NCBI GenBank assembly: GCA_022457065.1
Contig: JAJGBQ010000001.1
Coordinates: 6,014,001 to 6,078,000, forward strand
DNA length: 64,000 bases
Origin: Curvularia sp. ZM96
Lineage: Eukaryota; Ascomycota; Dothideomycetes; Pleosporales; Pleosporaceae
Direction of reading: 5' to 3'
Shown: one piece after another, positions 46,062 through 57,910 of the stretch
Position numbering within the stretch: position 1 is the stretch's first letter
Layout: each line of letters starts with the position of its first letter
Notes under the pieces: generated by a model
Databases searched by the model: none
What the model was told of the DNA's origin: nothing
Seen by the model: the letters and a program-made list of their open reading frames with translations, nothing else
Made by a program: the position numbers and the translations under genes

Positions 46062-46812
46062 TTACTTCATCGCAGCCTGCAGGCTCTCGAGAACCTTGAA
46101 CTTGTCAGCAGAATTCCCTTGACGATATTCACAAAACATACCTCGAGCTCAATCTTGGCCTCGGCAATGTCAGCCTCGCTGCCGCTTCCGCTGGCGATCT
46201 TCTGTGCCTCCGCAATCTGGTTCCTGACAGCCTATTTCTACATCAGTCGCAAATTCCCCTCTTATTTGTATCCGTCCATACCTCGGCGCTGAAGTCCTCA
46301 ATCGGGTAGCCCTCGACGGCGTTGATGCTGAGAACAGAGTTTGGCTGGACAACGGCGAAACCGCCAGACAGGAAGAACTGCTTGCTGCCGCCCTGCTCCT
46401 CGATGATCTCAACCAGACCAGGCTTCAGCTGCTCGATAGAAGCAACGTGATTGGCCAACACACCCATCTCGCCGGTCTCTGCGGGGAGGTTGACCTGGAC
46501 ACTGCACGGGGACCCAAGTCAGTCATCGAGTAATCATTTTGCGGTATCGGTCGGGATATCGGGACCTACACATCCTGAGACTTGTAGATGGACTATGAGT
46601 TATGGTCAGTCTTTGTTTCTCGAGCGCCCGTACCTTTACAGTCACGCTGCCAATGGGGCACGACTGGTGGTGTTGCGTACCTGATGGGGAAGAGCTAGAG
46701 AGAGCTTGATCTTGTCGTTGGCGACCTCGGCGTAGCCTCTTCGCTGGATGGGGCGGGCAATGGCCGCGGGCCTTGCGCGGATGGCGGCTCTGGCGATACG
46801 GAGGGCGCTCAT
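46062..46812 (-). CDS. ATP16: Mitochondrial F1-ATPase delta subunit, 165 aa
   Basis: Central-stalk subunit of mitochondrial ATP synthase (homologous to bacterial epsilon). Five exons: 46812..46681, 46592..46570 (23 nt), 46501..46282, 46231..46142, 46094..46062. The presequence MSALRIARAAIRARPAAIAR is Arg/Ala-rich without acids, as expected for matrix import, with RRGYAE near the processing site. Diagnostic blocks: LSLALPHQSIYKSQDVVQVN, TGEMGVLANHVASIEQLKPG and FFLSGGFAVVQPNSVLSINA; the C-terminal helices run AEAKIELEVLESLQAAMK. The last acceptor could also lie 6 nt upstream, adding FK. Length is normal for the family. Confidence 0.93.
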
Positions 46813-47186
46813 GATGGACGGGGTTGTGGGGAAGATGCAATGGCTGGTCTACCGGAGCTGGTGTTGATTCTGCGAAGCCGAGTTCTGCGCTTCTCGGGAT
46901 TAGCCGATAAGGTACCGTCAAAAAGGTTAGCGCGCCATCACTGGTGGTATGCTCCCCACCATCTCAACCTGTACAAGATGTGAGCAAGCATGACTAGATT
47001 TCACAGTGCAGAGTTACTGGCATGATATTTCAAGGGTGTTAAATCTCATGTAAATTATATGTCGTCCATGTACGCCAGGGGTATCTCAATTCCAAAACGC
47101 CTAGCTAAAGCTGTTCCCATACGTCCGTATGCTGTATGGAAGAATGGAAGGTAAGTTCAAAATGATGCGAAAGAGATCATATGAGC
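46813..47186. other. Intergenic region, ATP16 promoter
   Basis: A 374-bp gap between two minus-strand genes; it must hold the ATP16 promoter and the SPC19 terminator. No coding signal. Confidence 0.4.
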
Positions 47187-47773
47187 TCAATCGTCATACA
47201 ACTGTTGTGGTGCTGCCATGCTCATTCGCAACTGTCTCTCTCGTTGCTTCGCCTGAAGCTCCAATGTCTCTACAGCATAACTGAGTCTGTCTTTCTTTGC
47301 TCTCAATGCCTTGAACCGCAGCTCCTGTTGTGCACTAATAGCCTTGCCGCCATTCCTCTGCGCAGTCCTGCTCGCTGGCCTAGAGCCAGAACCACCCGTG
47401 CCGTCGCGGCCAAGTCGACCGTCATTCAGATCGCACTTGGCTATGAGGGATTTCTCGCGGCGCTCGAGTTTATCTACGTAGTTCTCTACGCGCTTAAGAA
47501 GATTGTCGATTTCTGGGCGAATTTCCGAGAGGAGACCTGATTGCGCCGCTTGGAGATCGGACTCTGAGATGAGCTCAAAGTGCTGCGGAACATGTCAGCC
47601 TCCCAAAGCGCGAAATATGACCTAGGATAGAGTGTACGTACTCGTGTTGTTTGCAGTACTTTTCCCAGGCGGGGAAGGTCGCTGACGCCGTGGTCCAGTA
47701 TGTTGATTGATGAATCGAGCAGTTGCATGCTATTGCGCAGCGAGGCAACGCAGCCTTCTAGCGGTGAGGCCAT
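47187..47773 (-). CDS. SPC19: DASH/Dam1 complex subunit Spc19, 175 aa
   Basis: Fungal kinetochore protein of the DASH ring that couples chromosomes to spindle microtubules. Exons 47773..47642 and 47582..47187, one 59-bp phase-0 intron. The N-terminus MASPLEGCVASLRNSMQLLD followed by SSINILDHGVSDLPRLGKVL is the Spc19 signature. It continues across the splice as TTRHFELISESDLQAAQ and IRPEIDNLLKRVENYVDKLE, largely helical and coiled-coil. A Gly/Ser-rich linker precedes a second coiled coil (LRFKALRAKKDRLSYAVETL). It is head-to-head with ATP18, starts 242 bp apart. Confidence 0.92.
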
Positions 47774-48015
47774 GGTGGGATAGAGAAGGTTCTGTACTCA
47801 AAAGTGCACAATGTTACTACTGGCAAAGTCGTCTGTTGCGGGGTTGTTGTTCTCTTGTGCCCTTGGTGTAGGTGCTGTTTACGAGTCGGCCTTTACGCGC
47901 GCCGATGCCAAGCATATCGAAGTTCTGCAAGCCGAACGACCGCAGCTCAACCCCATCACCGCCCATCCTCATCGCAACTGCCAATCAATCCATTGCCCCT
48001 CCAACGCACGCCAAA
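47774..48015. promoter_or_regulatory. Bidirectional promoter of SPC19 and ATP18
   Basis: Only 242 bp separate the divergent ATGs of SPC19 (minus) and ATP18 (plus), so both promoters and leaders must lie here. No specific factor site was identified. Confidence 0.6.
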
Positions 48016-48465
48016 ATGCCTCTTCTCGGAAGGAAGTTCCCTGCGCAAGTTGGTATGTTGCCTTGGATGGCACTGGTAGCAAACTGTGAAGGTCGAACGA
48101 TTGCTAACGAAGGAATCACAGCCAAGCCCATGTGGCCTTTCTACGTCTCCGGTACGTTGCGCGGCTCAATGCACACCGAAAACAGAAATTTGGAGCAAAG
48201 AAAGAGATAGCTGTGGACAGATTGCGGAGTGCATGGAAGAACGAATGAAGGTGGAGAGCGCTGAACTGACGGAAATCACCAGGCCTTGTCATCCTCTACG
48301 GAGTCAACTCTGCCGCGAACGCCATGGCCCAGGGTGCGTAGCCCATGTCTGGATGCCTCATGGGGGTCCTCAGTTTCCATGATGACAAGCTGACACGGCA
48401 CAGCCGATGAGTACAAGAACGACCCGCGAAACCCCGCCGTCAAGAACCAGTCAGCGAACCACTAA
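48016..48465 (+). CDS. ATP18: ATP synthase subunit J (Atp18), 59 aa, four exons
   Basis: Small membrane subunit of the mitochondrial ATP synthase Fo sector, needed for complex stability and dimers. Exons 48016..48052, 48122..48151, 48283..48333, 48404..48465, all introns phase 1. The product MPLLGRKFPAQVAKPMWPFY with VSGLVILYGVNSAANAMAQ (one TM helix) and EYKNDPRNP matches the yeast subunit (WPFFVAG...NDPRNP). It has no cleavable presequence, as in yeast. Three introns in 60 codons is notable. Without splicing it would be unrecognisable. Confidence 0.9.
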
Positions 48466-50288
48466 GCTTCAAGCTATTTGACGCGGGAATCGGGCTTTGA
48501 GCATATGGATGTTATCAGAGGCAATGTAAAATAAGCCGCGGCGGTGGGAAAGGAATGAAAATCTCGCGCTGAGACGGCCATGTAGATTTTGTCCAATCGA
48601 TTCTGATCGACAACCAGCTCGAGCTTTGTCCCTTGTTTATGGATTATGACGTGTGTGCTTGGAGCATGTCAGGTTCTATGTAAGGAAAAGCATGTTATTC
48701 TCAACATTGCAAAAGGCCTGTATCGTGGGACACAGCCCATGGCTGGCTCAACGGCAAGAAGCAGTATAGTTTGGGTGACACTAGCTAATGTATTGCGTGA
48801 CTTGGCATGTATTAGCAGAGGTCTGGGTTGTTGGGAGAGGAGAGCAATGGCTAGGGCCACACTCGGACGGCACTTGACGCATTTTGTGCTAATCAAGGCC
48901 CAAGCCCCTGGGGAAGCACCAGCTATTATTACAATGTACGGTGTAGCGCAATGGCTTGTCGTATCTGTTTGGTTAGTCTGGGAAAAGTTAAAATACGGTG
49001 TGGAATGGTATGATGCTACACCCCGTCAGTCGGATGACAGTTCCCAAACGGCACTTTGCTCTGGCTACACGGGACAGCGCACCTCGCCGAGGCGTGTGTC
49101 TGGACTCGGTAACCGACTGGTTAGAGTACCAAAAAACGATTAGTACTTGATTTGCACTATTCCGAACAGACAAAAAGGGATGAATGGCACCATTGTGAGC
49201 ATGCGCATGCTGGGCGGCATGTACATGGCAGGCAAGGCTGCGCGCGGTACCTGCCGAGCAGACGTAGATTACATACAAGCGAAGCGAACTGTAGCGAGCC
49301 TCATTCGGGCCGTCCGAGTGGTACATGTGTAGATGTCAAAGTCGGGCAGGGTGCGTCTTTTGTGTGCTAACGGCGGCGATGGCCCAGGCAAGTCATGAGG
49401 GCGCTACTGCTGGAACGGGCATGACGCATAAAGGGGCGGCGTGGAAGCATCGGGTGGCTCAGTCGCAGGCAGCTCGCGTCAGTGTGCGGCATGTGAAACG
49501 CAGCATGCAACTGGTATGCTGGCGGCATCCTGGGCGAGGGCGTGGGCGACGAGAGCAGCAGAAAAGCTTTGGGTAGCAATGGGTGCCGGGCGCCGCCTGA
49601 TACAGACACGGGCGCCGCCGCACGCGCAGTCGAGGATGAAGGACGTCGCCACCTAGCGCGGCACGTGACGGCCGCCGCCCAGCCCAGCCGCAGCCGGCGC
49701 CGTGCCAGCAGTTGCGCCTCCCAGTTCTCTCCCTCACAGCACAAACATCCGCCCGGTGCTTGTTCCGCCAGGCTTCTCTGCTGTTCCGCTGGCCTGCAGC
49801 TGCCTCTGTGCCTTGCTCATAACTCAACCGCCGCCCCTCGCACTCTCACTCACCCACCCACGCTCGTCGTCTGCTCGCCGCTCGCCGTCGCCCACACAGC
49901 CTCTGCGGTGCCGTTTTCCGTTGGGCTGATTCACGCCCTATTGTAAGTCCTGCCCAGCTCACCAGCCCGGCTCCGCTCGCTGCACCCTCCCTCACCACAA
50001 CCACAACCCTCTGCACCGCCTGCATCTCCCCTGCTTGCTGCGTTCCTCTCCACTCTCCCTTCTGCCGTCTCCTCATCGCCGGCTTCGACTGCGTCTTCTA
50101 GCGTTTCTCGGCTACCCACTCCCCGCTTACTCACCGCCTTTGTAGGCAAAAGCCTCATACTGACCGGTCCGTTCACAGTAGGCTGATCCTCAAAACACCA
50201 CCACACCCCATCGTCAACACCCTCGGCCCACCCACCACTTCACCCTCACCACCAGGCCAACCTCCTCCAGGTTGAACCGACGACAACC
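48466..50288. other. 1.8 kb intergenic region, casein kinase promoter and leader
   Basis: No supportable gene. An open stretch at 48646-49143 (plus) has no recognisable product. From about 49700 the plus strand is strongly pyrimidine-rich (CT/CCA tracts), typical of the long 5' leaders and promoters of highly expressed fungal genes. This fits the casein kinase gene downstream. Confidence 0.45.
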
Positions 50289-51739
50289 ATGACGACAATG
50301 GTACGCTCCCGCCGCTCCCCGCTTGTCCTTATCGTCATGACGACGCTCGTCATCGGCTCGGACAGGTGCATCTTCTGCAAACCCCAGGGCTAACAGCAGT
50401 AGGATCTCCGCGTCGGCAACAAGTACAGAATCGGCCGCAAGATTGGTAGCGGCAGTTTCGGTGACATCTATCTCGGTGCGTAACAACGCCCTCTCTCAGC
50501 CTCGGCCTCGGCCCAGCTGAGCTAACCCAACCCGTACAGGTACCAACATCATCTCTGGCGAGGAGATTGCCATCAAGCTCGAGAGCGTCAAGGCCAAGCA
50601 CCCCCAGCTCGAGTATGAAGCCCGTGTCTACAAGTCCCTCGCTGGCGGTGTCGGCATCCCCTTTGTCCGCTGGTTCGGAACCGAGTGCGACTACAATGCC
50701 ATGGTTTTGGACCTGCTCGGCCCTTCGCTCGAGGATCTCTTCAACTTCTGCAACCGCAAGTTCTCTCTCAAGACGGTCTTGCTGCTTGCCGACCAGCTCA
50801 TCTCCCGCATTGAGTACATCCACGCAAAGTCTTTCATCCACCGTGATATCAAGCCCGACAACTTCCTCATGGGCATTGGCAAGCGTGGAAACCAGGTCAA
50901 CGTCATTGACTTTGGTCTCGCCAAGAAGTACCGCGACCCCAAGACTCACTTCCACATTCCTTACCGTGAGAACAAGAACTTGACTGGTACCGCCCGTTAT
51001 GCCAGTATCAACACTCACTTGGGTGTCGGTACGTATACCATATCCATTCGCCCTTGGTTTTTCAAAGCTAACATGAACAGAACAATCCCGCCGTGATGAC
51101 ATGGAGTCCCTTGGCTATGTCATGCTCTACTTCTGCCGTGGCTCCCTCCCCTGGCAGGGTCTTAAGGCGGCCACCAAGAAGCAGAAATACGACCGCATCA
51201 TGGAGAAGAAGATGACGACTCCCACCGAGGTCCTCTGCCGTGGCTTCCCCAATGAGTTTGCCATCTACCTCAACTACACCCGCTCTCTGCGTTTTGACGA
51301 CAAGCCGGACTACTCGTACCTCCGCAAGATCTTCCGCGATCTCTTTGTTCGTGAGGGCTTCCAGTACGACTATGTCTTCGACTGGACTGTCTACAAGTAC
51401 CAGAAGAATGCCCAAGCCATCGCCCAGGCCGCCAACCAGGGCCAGGGCGATGAAGACGACAAGGGTCGCGGACGCCACGTCACAACCACGGCTGCTGCCA
51501 ACGCCGGCACCGCTGCTGGCACCAAGCGCGGACCGGTCAACGCACGCCAGGAGGGCACCGGAATGTGAGTTCGATACATCTGATCCTCGTAAGGGACCCC
51601 TCTCCTTTGCGTTTGGTGTGATAACGCTTAGCGTGGGGGGAAAATATCAGATGCAGACCTTACTAACCTTGTTCTTTCTTTCAGGCAGCTTCGTTCGGCC
51701 AATAAGCGTGGCGGGGACCAGTATGCTTCCGGATACTGA
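50289..51739 (+). CDS. HRR25: Casein kinase I, Hrr25/CK1delta type, 370 aa
   Basis: Ser/Thr kinase acting in DNA repair, vesicle traffic, ribosome maturation and clock control in fungi. Exons 50289..50300, 50403..50475, 50540..51028, 51081..51564, 51685..51739. The first exon codes only MTTM, and the acceptor at 50402 (CAGTAG) restores MTTMDLRVGNKYRIG. Kinase motifs: GSGSFGDIYLG P-loop, AIKLE lysine, IHRDIKPDNFLMG catalytic loop, VIDFGLAKKY (DFG), TGTARYASINTHLG, and SRRDDMESLGYV. The short tail (QAANQGQGDEDDKG..., ending YASGY) is Gly/Ala/Thr-rich. There is no C-terminal Cys pair, so it is unlike palmitoylated Yck-type kinases. Confidence 0.94.
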
Positions 51740-53774
51740 TTCTTGATGCGGCTTTCGATTCGTCATCTCAACTCTTTGCGAGGGGCCACTTCTTTGGATT
51801 TGGCTTCGCGCGTTCAACGAATGGGAAATGCGGCACCGCCGTCCTGGCAACATTGTGGACGGCGTCGCTCATTGATCAGTCCATGGGACACATTCGTCAA
51901 GAACCTGGTACGGACCTAGGGCGGCACTTGATGTCTCACACCTACTATGGTCACGGGTTCCTGCCAATCATCTCATATCTCTGGAAGCTTGACCCATACG
52001 TTATCTCAAATTGGCACAGCACTTTAACTCGCAAACGGACATGTTTCAACGGTTCCTGCCCGACTGGAGGCAAGGAACCATGCGAAACCCTGTTGCGAAG
52101 CTAGCGTCACTGGGCAGCTCTCTGGCTGATCGCTCATGTTTGTTTGATTTTCACCTCGCATTAATCATCTCCCCCCTGCCCCTTGTCCTTTGTATGGTTG
52201 TTTTAAGTACATTTCCTTGCGTTTCCCCCCTTCGGATCTGGCTGCCAGCTTGTGGGGAGGTAAAGCTTAACAAGGGGACGAAGCTAAATTGTATCACACG
52301 GAACAAAATATGGCTGAAGCTTGGCTGGCATGGTAGACTCCAAGGGACGCAATGCGTGGGCGGCTAGAAGACGGCTTCCGGCGACGAGGAAGGAGGACAT
52401 CTAGCTTGCTACTGTTGCGCTCGGAGATGGGGAGGGGCCGGGTGGAAGTGTAGTGATGGTGGTTTTATTCGTTTGTTTTGCTTTGCTTTAGAAATGTATG
52501 CTTTTGTTAAAAAATCTTGGCTTGAAATGTGTGATTCTGTGTGTGTGAGTTATGTAGTGACTCCTGTTTTGGCTGTACTGCTACAATGGTTGATAAGAAT
52601 TTTGTGGTGTATGGTTTTTATGTGTGTGAGCGTCCAGGACGGAGTGAAAGTAATTTCCTCGCGTTGCACACATGACAGTTGTTTTTATGCAACGTGTCAC
52701 TTGAACGCATGTCTAGTATAAGAAGAAACAAACATTTTCGACTGTAAGTTCCATGATAATGGAATAATAAGTCTGAGTATACGAGATAATTTTTTTCCAA
52801 CTCTCTTTCCCTCGTATCGATTCCTACTACATAGGGCTATATATCTACGATAACACCCTGTCCACTACTAATGCTTACCAAATGTGATAAATACGTAAAA
52901 GAATAATCCCTATGTTTACAAAGTTGAGGTTCAGTAGATATATATTGCAGATTAGAAGAATTATTTTCTATCAAGTTAGAGAGGCTAGGTTATCATAATA
53001 TTATTCTTCCTCTTTGAAAAAATAATTTATTTAATCACTAGAAACCCAACTACTTTTTATCACAACACTAAGATTAGGAATAAAAAGACGAATTATATGA
53101 TAGTAATGCTGTGAGGTTATGTACATACGAAAGAAAATTATTATCTAGACTCTTTGTCTTCGTCTCCTCTTATAATGGCAACACTGAAAGAAGGGGAGTA
53201 GAAAAGAGGGCGCAAAATATGCAAAGTCATCACTTGGCGTGTATAGGCAAGTATAACTGTCGTCTGTCATGAGCAACATTAGATACAAGTATTAGAGCTG
53301 GTGGTAGAGGCAAGATAGGGCTGGCTCTCTTTCTTTCCCACACAAGATAAAATCCAATAACAAAGAACGAAGACGCAGATTAATGGTGTTATATTTTGCT
53401 GTATTCATTCACGGAAATAAATACGCGTTTATCAGGGGTATATGCGTGGCATCCGTCGTATATTCTATATCTGCTCTTGCCACCGTGAATTCCTCTTTCA
53501 GTGGTTCCTTCAATGAAGCTGACATGAAAACATGTAGCCTGTCGTTGCAACGCAATAGCAACCGAGTTGCGAATCGGCTACGCGCCCAAGTCAGAATTTG
53601 GCAAGCAAGGCAGGTGGGGCGGCGCACTCTCTCGTTGCTACAACTGGAGCTGAAACAGCAAACGACTTCCTGGTGGAGGATGGCCCAAGCAAGAGTTGTA
53701 CCATGTATTTCCTCCCAAAACAGAATAAAGTTTCAGGTGTAATGATTAAGATCTCATCCATCTCCCGCGTCTCT
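51740..53774. other. 2 kb intergenic region, partly very AT-rich
   Basis: The first about 700 bp is 3' flank of the kinase gene; 52740-53400 is extremely AT-rich with short direct words and many stops. No coding exon was found. The right end is the 3' flank of the convergent bHLH gene. Confidence 0.45.
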
Positions 53775-55899
53775 TCAAGTCTCATTTTCATTGCTGGGAC
53801 TGGACGACGGCTCCGTCTTTGGCTCTGTTGCTGCTTCTGGTGCTGAACTCTCCGAACGACTTCGCTTCAATTCAGCCAACTCCTTCCTGAGGACATCCAT
53901 CTCATTGTCCTTCTTGCTTAGCAGTTCATCCCGCTCTGACACCTCCTGCTTCAGTTGCTTGATGTACTCAATCGCACTTTCGACCTTGGCTGCCTTGGAA
54001 TTGTTTGAATTCTGTGCGCTCGTCTCTGGGCTTTTGGCATCGGATGTTGAACCAAATCGTGGCGAGGGAAGAAGGGCTTGCATTTCCTGGAGGGCGGTGT
54101 TGATGCGGTTTCGGCGGCCTTGCTCGGCAATCTTGTGCGAGGTACGTTTCGAAGTGAGATTTGTTGAAAGAGACGTGGGGTAGACAACGCCAGGGACAGT
54201 GGTACCGTCGAGAATATTCTGGTAGTTTGACTTGGATGCAAGTAAGAGAGCATGGGTGTTATCAGTGGCGCCTGGTAGATGTCAGCTCAAAGATCTTGTT
54301 CAATATCAGGCAAATACCCACCACTGCCGCCGTCTGGTAGTAGAGGCTTTATGCTCGGGGAAATTTTGGGCATCAAAGCAGGGCTGACGAGGTGCGAGCT
54401 AACACTGTTCCGCTTCTTAGGGTTGCGAGACAGCTTGGTGTCTTTCTTGCCGGCGGTCATGGAGAAAGCTGGACTTGTTGGCGTAGACATGGCATCGAGC
54501 ATGGGACTTGGTCGGCCCGACATGGATGCACCGGGCGTGCTCAGAGGGTTCAGTTTTGGTGTCTTTCGTGCAGACAAGCGGGGCGTATCAGCGTCAGCGT
54601 CGTGAATTGCCGTGTCTGACCTCGATAGGCTTGGTCTATCAAGAGAGGCTTCGGGCAAGGTAAGATCATCAAGTACTGGCAGAGCCTGCTCCGATCCGTT
54701 GAAGTCAGGCGATGGCTGTATGCGCATGAGGGAGGCTGGGGTCGCTGGAGTGCTGCTCTGGCTGCTGCGCTGGGCCATGACGGCAGGAGAAGCTGTGCAA
54801 GAGCCAGGCTTGGGTGGCGGTCGCATTTCTGACAACATGGGCTCAGGAGAGATGGAATCCGTCTCTGAACTTTCGCGAGTGCGGTGTGCATCTAGGCCGT
54901 TGGAGAATGGGCGTTGCGAGCGCGCCTCTTGCATGAGGTCAGTGACGTCCTTTGGCGGAATCAGTGAGGAAACGGCCGCTTTCCGCCTGTTTGGTTTGAC
55001 AATGGGAGACTGGCGTACGCGGGTGCTGGCGTTGGCGCGTGGCACATTTCTTTTGGTTGAGGCCCTCCGGGTCCTTCTCGCCTGGTCCTGCGTGCTCATG
55101 GCAGGTTCACCCAGCATGTCCATGTCGACGTCAATGGGTGAATGACCTGTGGAGCTTCCTGAAGTCGTGGTTTGCGATGGTTGGTGTGCATGTTGGTGGG
55201 GTTGAGCCGTCAAAGCGGGAGAGGTGAGAGGGCTGAAGTAGGAGCCGCCCATGTTGAAGTCCGGGATCTGGAATCGCGCATCATGGGGCGTGACGGCAGG
55301 TGAGACGAGCGGAGTAAATGTCTGTATAGCGTCAGTCGCAGAGGCTTAAGGGCAGGATTTCTCCAGGTCCAACCTACGGTGTCATCCTTGGGCATGTGAT
55401 AGCGCTGGTCGAAGATGGCTTGATGCGCCTCGACTTGGTGGAGATAGCGGCCGGGGTCGCCGTGCAGCTCTGTACTGTTTGGCGTCGGGGGAACACGCTG
55501 GTGTGGGCGGTATAGTTGGTCTGGCGGTTGGGAGTAGGTTGGCGTGTTGGCCTGGGAGTGCTGAGACATGCCATATTCGAAGAAGTTGTTAGCCGAGTGG
55601 GAGAGGCCATGATGAGCATCGACATTGTGAGCATCCTGGGCGCCGTTGGAGCCATTGTGGTAGTCTGGGGCAAGCTGCGGGGGGAACTGGCTCTGGAGGT
55701 GGTGGACGTTGAGAGAGTCGGTCAGATCGGCGAGTTGGTTCCCAGTCGCGGCGGGTCCGTGAGGGTTGTACCCGTCCATGTTGAAATCGAGATCGAGATT
55801 GTCAAAGTCGATGAACTCTGCGCCGGCAAAGTTGTCGGTGGTGGTGTCCATGGTGTAGTGCTCTGGCGCCGTCCAGGACTGCGCAGCCGAGTTGTTCAT
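53775..55899 (-). CDS. nuc-1: bHLH transcription factor, NUC-1/Pho4/PalcA type, 672 aa
   Basis: Predicted activator of phosphate-acquisition genes, as NUC-1 in Neurospora and Pho4 in yeast. Exons 55899..55378, 55321..54322, 54271..53775; introns of 56 and 50 bp. The acidic hydrophobic stretch AEFIDFDNLDLDFNMDGY near residue 28 looks like an activation domain. The middle is Ser/Pro-rich with many SP/TP sites suitable for CDK (Pho85-type) control. The bHLH lies near the C-terminus: basic region KRTSHKIAEQGRRNRIN has the His-Glu-Arg set that reads CACGTG-type E boxes, helix 1 is TALQEMQALLP, a loop follows, and helix 2 is KVESAIEYIKQLKQEV. A leucine-zipper-like extension follows (SERDELLSKKDNEMDVLRKE). 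Confidence 0.85.
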
Positions 55900-57477
55900 G
55901 TCGTCGGCGCGCAGGAGCAGAGAGAAGGGAGAAATTTGGCGTCGCGAAGACAGGTGGGTGGGGCTGGGACGGAATTGGGACCGGGATGGTTGCGCCTACT
56001 GGTACACCTTAGCAGCATGTGCGTACGTCGTTGGCTCCGTCGTCGGAGCAAGGCACGCTCTCTAGGTGGTGCAGATGTTGGACTAGGCAACGGATCTAGA
56101 GAACGGAACAGGAACAGGAACAGGCTTCAGGCGCTGGAGAGAATGCGCGGTCTACCTGTCGCGGCCGGAGAAGGACGAGAAGTGGCCGGGTGGAGAGGGA
56201 CCCCCACGGGAATTTGATAAAATGGGGGGCATGTCCCGCCCGCGCGTGTCGTGGGTCATGACCAGCAGAGGCCGGCCTGCGACGAACTGGGCTGGCGACC
56301 TCAGCCTATTATCGTCGTCATGTGCCGCCGGCGAGGGTGCAGGAGGAGAGACACGGCGCGCACCTGACGCCCGGGCCTGGTGGTGGATGGAGGCGTGTCG
56401 AGGGTTTGTGGTGTTTGCTGCGTTTGCGGTGTTTGTCGTGTTTGGTGAGCTCGTTCGTGACTGCCAGAAATGACTCGCTGTGTGGTGTGGTAAGCACGCA
56501 GCCCTTGCTCGTGTCGAGCCCACGCATAATTATAGAATCACAGGGTCTTGGGCTCGTCTCGCTCGGCCATTCGCAACAGGACGATTCTGCTGCTGCAGCA
56601 CCGCATCTGTATTTCGACCATTTGCAGTGCGCTGCCCATCTCGACATGCGGGATTAGCTGGCCAATAGCGCGCTGCCTGGCGCCAGCTATTCCGCGGCAT
56701 TGGCATCCATACTGGCTCTAGCACCCACGGCGGTAATGCGCGTCTGCAGCTGCAGCTGCACACCCATCGGCGTAATCAAGGCACACTCGGTCCAGCGAGG
56801 CTTATAGTATCGACATACAGTACAACCGAATCGATGCTTCTAGTGATCTCTCTGACCGTAACGGCATGCGGCAGGCCCAAGGCGACGCTGGTTGGTTGTG
56901 TGTCGCCCGGCTCGGCTGGTTATGGGTAGCGCTAGTCGAGGTTGCGCGCGCCCTGATAATCTCTCGGCCCTCATCCACCTGCCCCTTCCGGCAACTTTGG
57001 CGCGGCACATTGCGACCTCTGCGGCCCTTTATCAAAACAATTGGGCAAACTGCAATTGCATTTCATAACAAAACTAACAGCTCCACTGGCCAAAGTTGGT
57101 ATTACGCGAGCGCTTTCATCTCGTGATATAAGAAAATAAAAAAAAGTCCCCCCCTAGCTAGCCACCTTGGCCGACGAGAAACGAAAAAAAAGAAAACAAA
57201 GAGACGCTACGCTGCGCTGCGCTGCGCTGTCCTACCCTTAGCAGCCAGCAGCCAGCGAGCTCTGCATCCAAGCTTAATTTACACATTGGGTGAAATGAAC
57301 ATGAGAGACCCGTCCGACAGTTGTGCTTGCTAGGGCCAATGCAACAACACATTGGGGGTCCTTTGGGTATTATCGACCTTCTCCAAAACATGGGAAAAGA
57401 AAATCACTCTGCCGTAGCCCGACCGACCCCGCAGAAACGCCGTGAATGGACATGACCATTTGCATCTTGCTCGTTGT
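55900..57477. other. 1.6 kb upstream region of the bHLH gene
   Basis: No gene supported. GC-rich open stretches on both strands lack splice support and recognisable product. It contains a short CTGCG pentanucleotide run near 57207-57230. It includes the promoter of the bHLH gene and the 3' flank of the G-gamma gene. Confidence 0.4.
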
Positions 57478-57910
57478 TTACATGACGGCACAGCAGCCGT
57501 TGCTCTGCTGGGGCGCGTACGGGTCGTCGCGCTTGTCAATCTGTACACTCACGTCAGCACTGCCAAACAAACATAAAAGGAAGATGCGCCATGCAGCGCG
57601 CGCCCACTTACCGTTCCCCATCGCGAGGGCACCATCCAGTCCTTGGGCTCCTTATCCGTGAATGCAATGAGACTGCAATGCCTGGTTAGCTGCCTTGTCG
57701 CGCCACTGCCTCCATCTCTCAGACAACGTACTCTAGAGCAGCCTCGGAAACGGGTATCCTGCGTCGCTCCAGGTCCTCACGCAGGCGCTGGTTCAGTTCG
57801 GTGAGGCGTCGCAGCTTGAGCTCGGCCATGCTCTGCTTCTTGGTCTTGCCGTCGCCGCCGGCTCGTATCTCGTAGGGCGCGGCGGCCATCGTGGTCGACA
57901 TGGCGTGCAT
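57478..57910 (-). CDS. gng-1: Heterotrimeric G-protein gamma subunit, 100 aa
   Basis: Partner of the G-beta subunit in pheromone, nutrient and virulence signalling at the plasma membrane. Exons 57910..57732, 57672..57612, 57540..57478. The helical GGL region reads KKQSMAELKLRRLTELNQRL with REDLERRRIPVSEAAL. It continues over the splices with LIAFTDKEPKDWMVPSRWGT and DDPYAPQQSNGCCAVM. The C-terminal CAVM is a CaaX box for farnesylation, and the preceding Cys can be palmitoylated. The start is either Met at 57910 or the ATG at 57901 (97 aa). Length fits fungal orthologs (about 90-100 aa). Divergent from eIF3a. Confidence 0.93.

Noticed and set aside
48646..49143. 165-codon plus-strand frame in the ATP18/casein kinase gap
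   Set aside because: No domain, no homology recalled, erratic composition; likely chance.
50350..51102. 250-codon minus-strand frame
   Set aside because: Antisense shadow of the casein kinase I exons.
57207..57230. CTGCG pentanucleotide run
   Set aside because: A short microsatellite of about four units outside any coding sequence; no sign of function.
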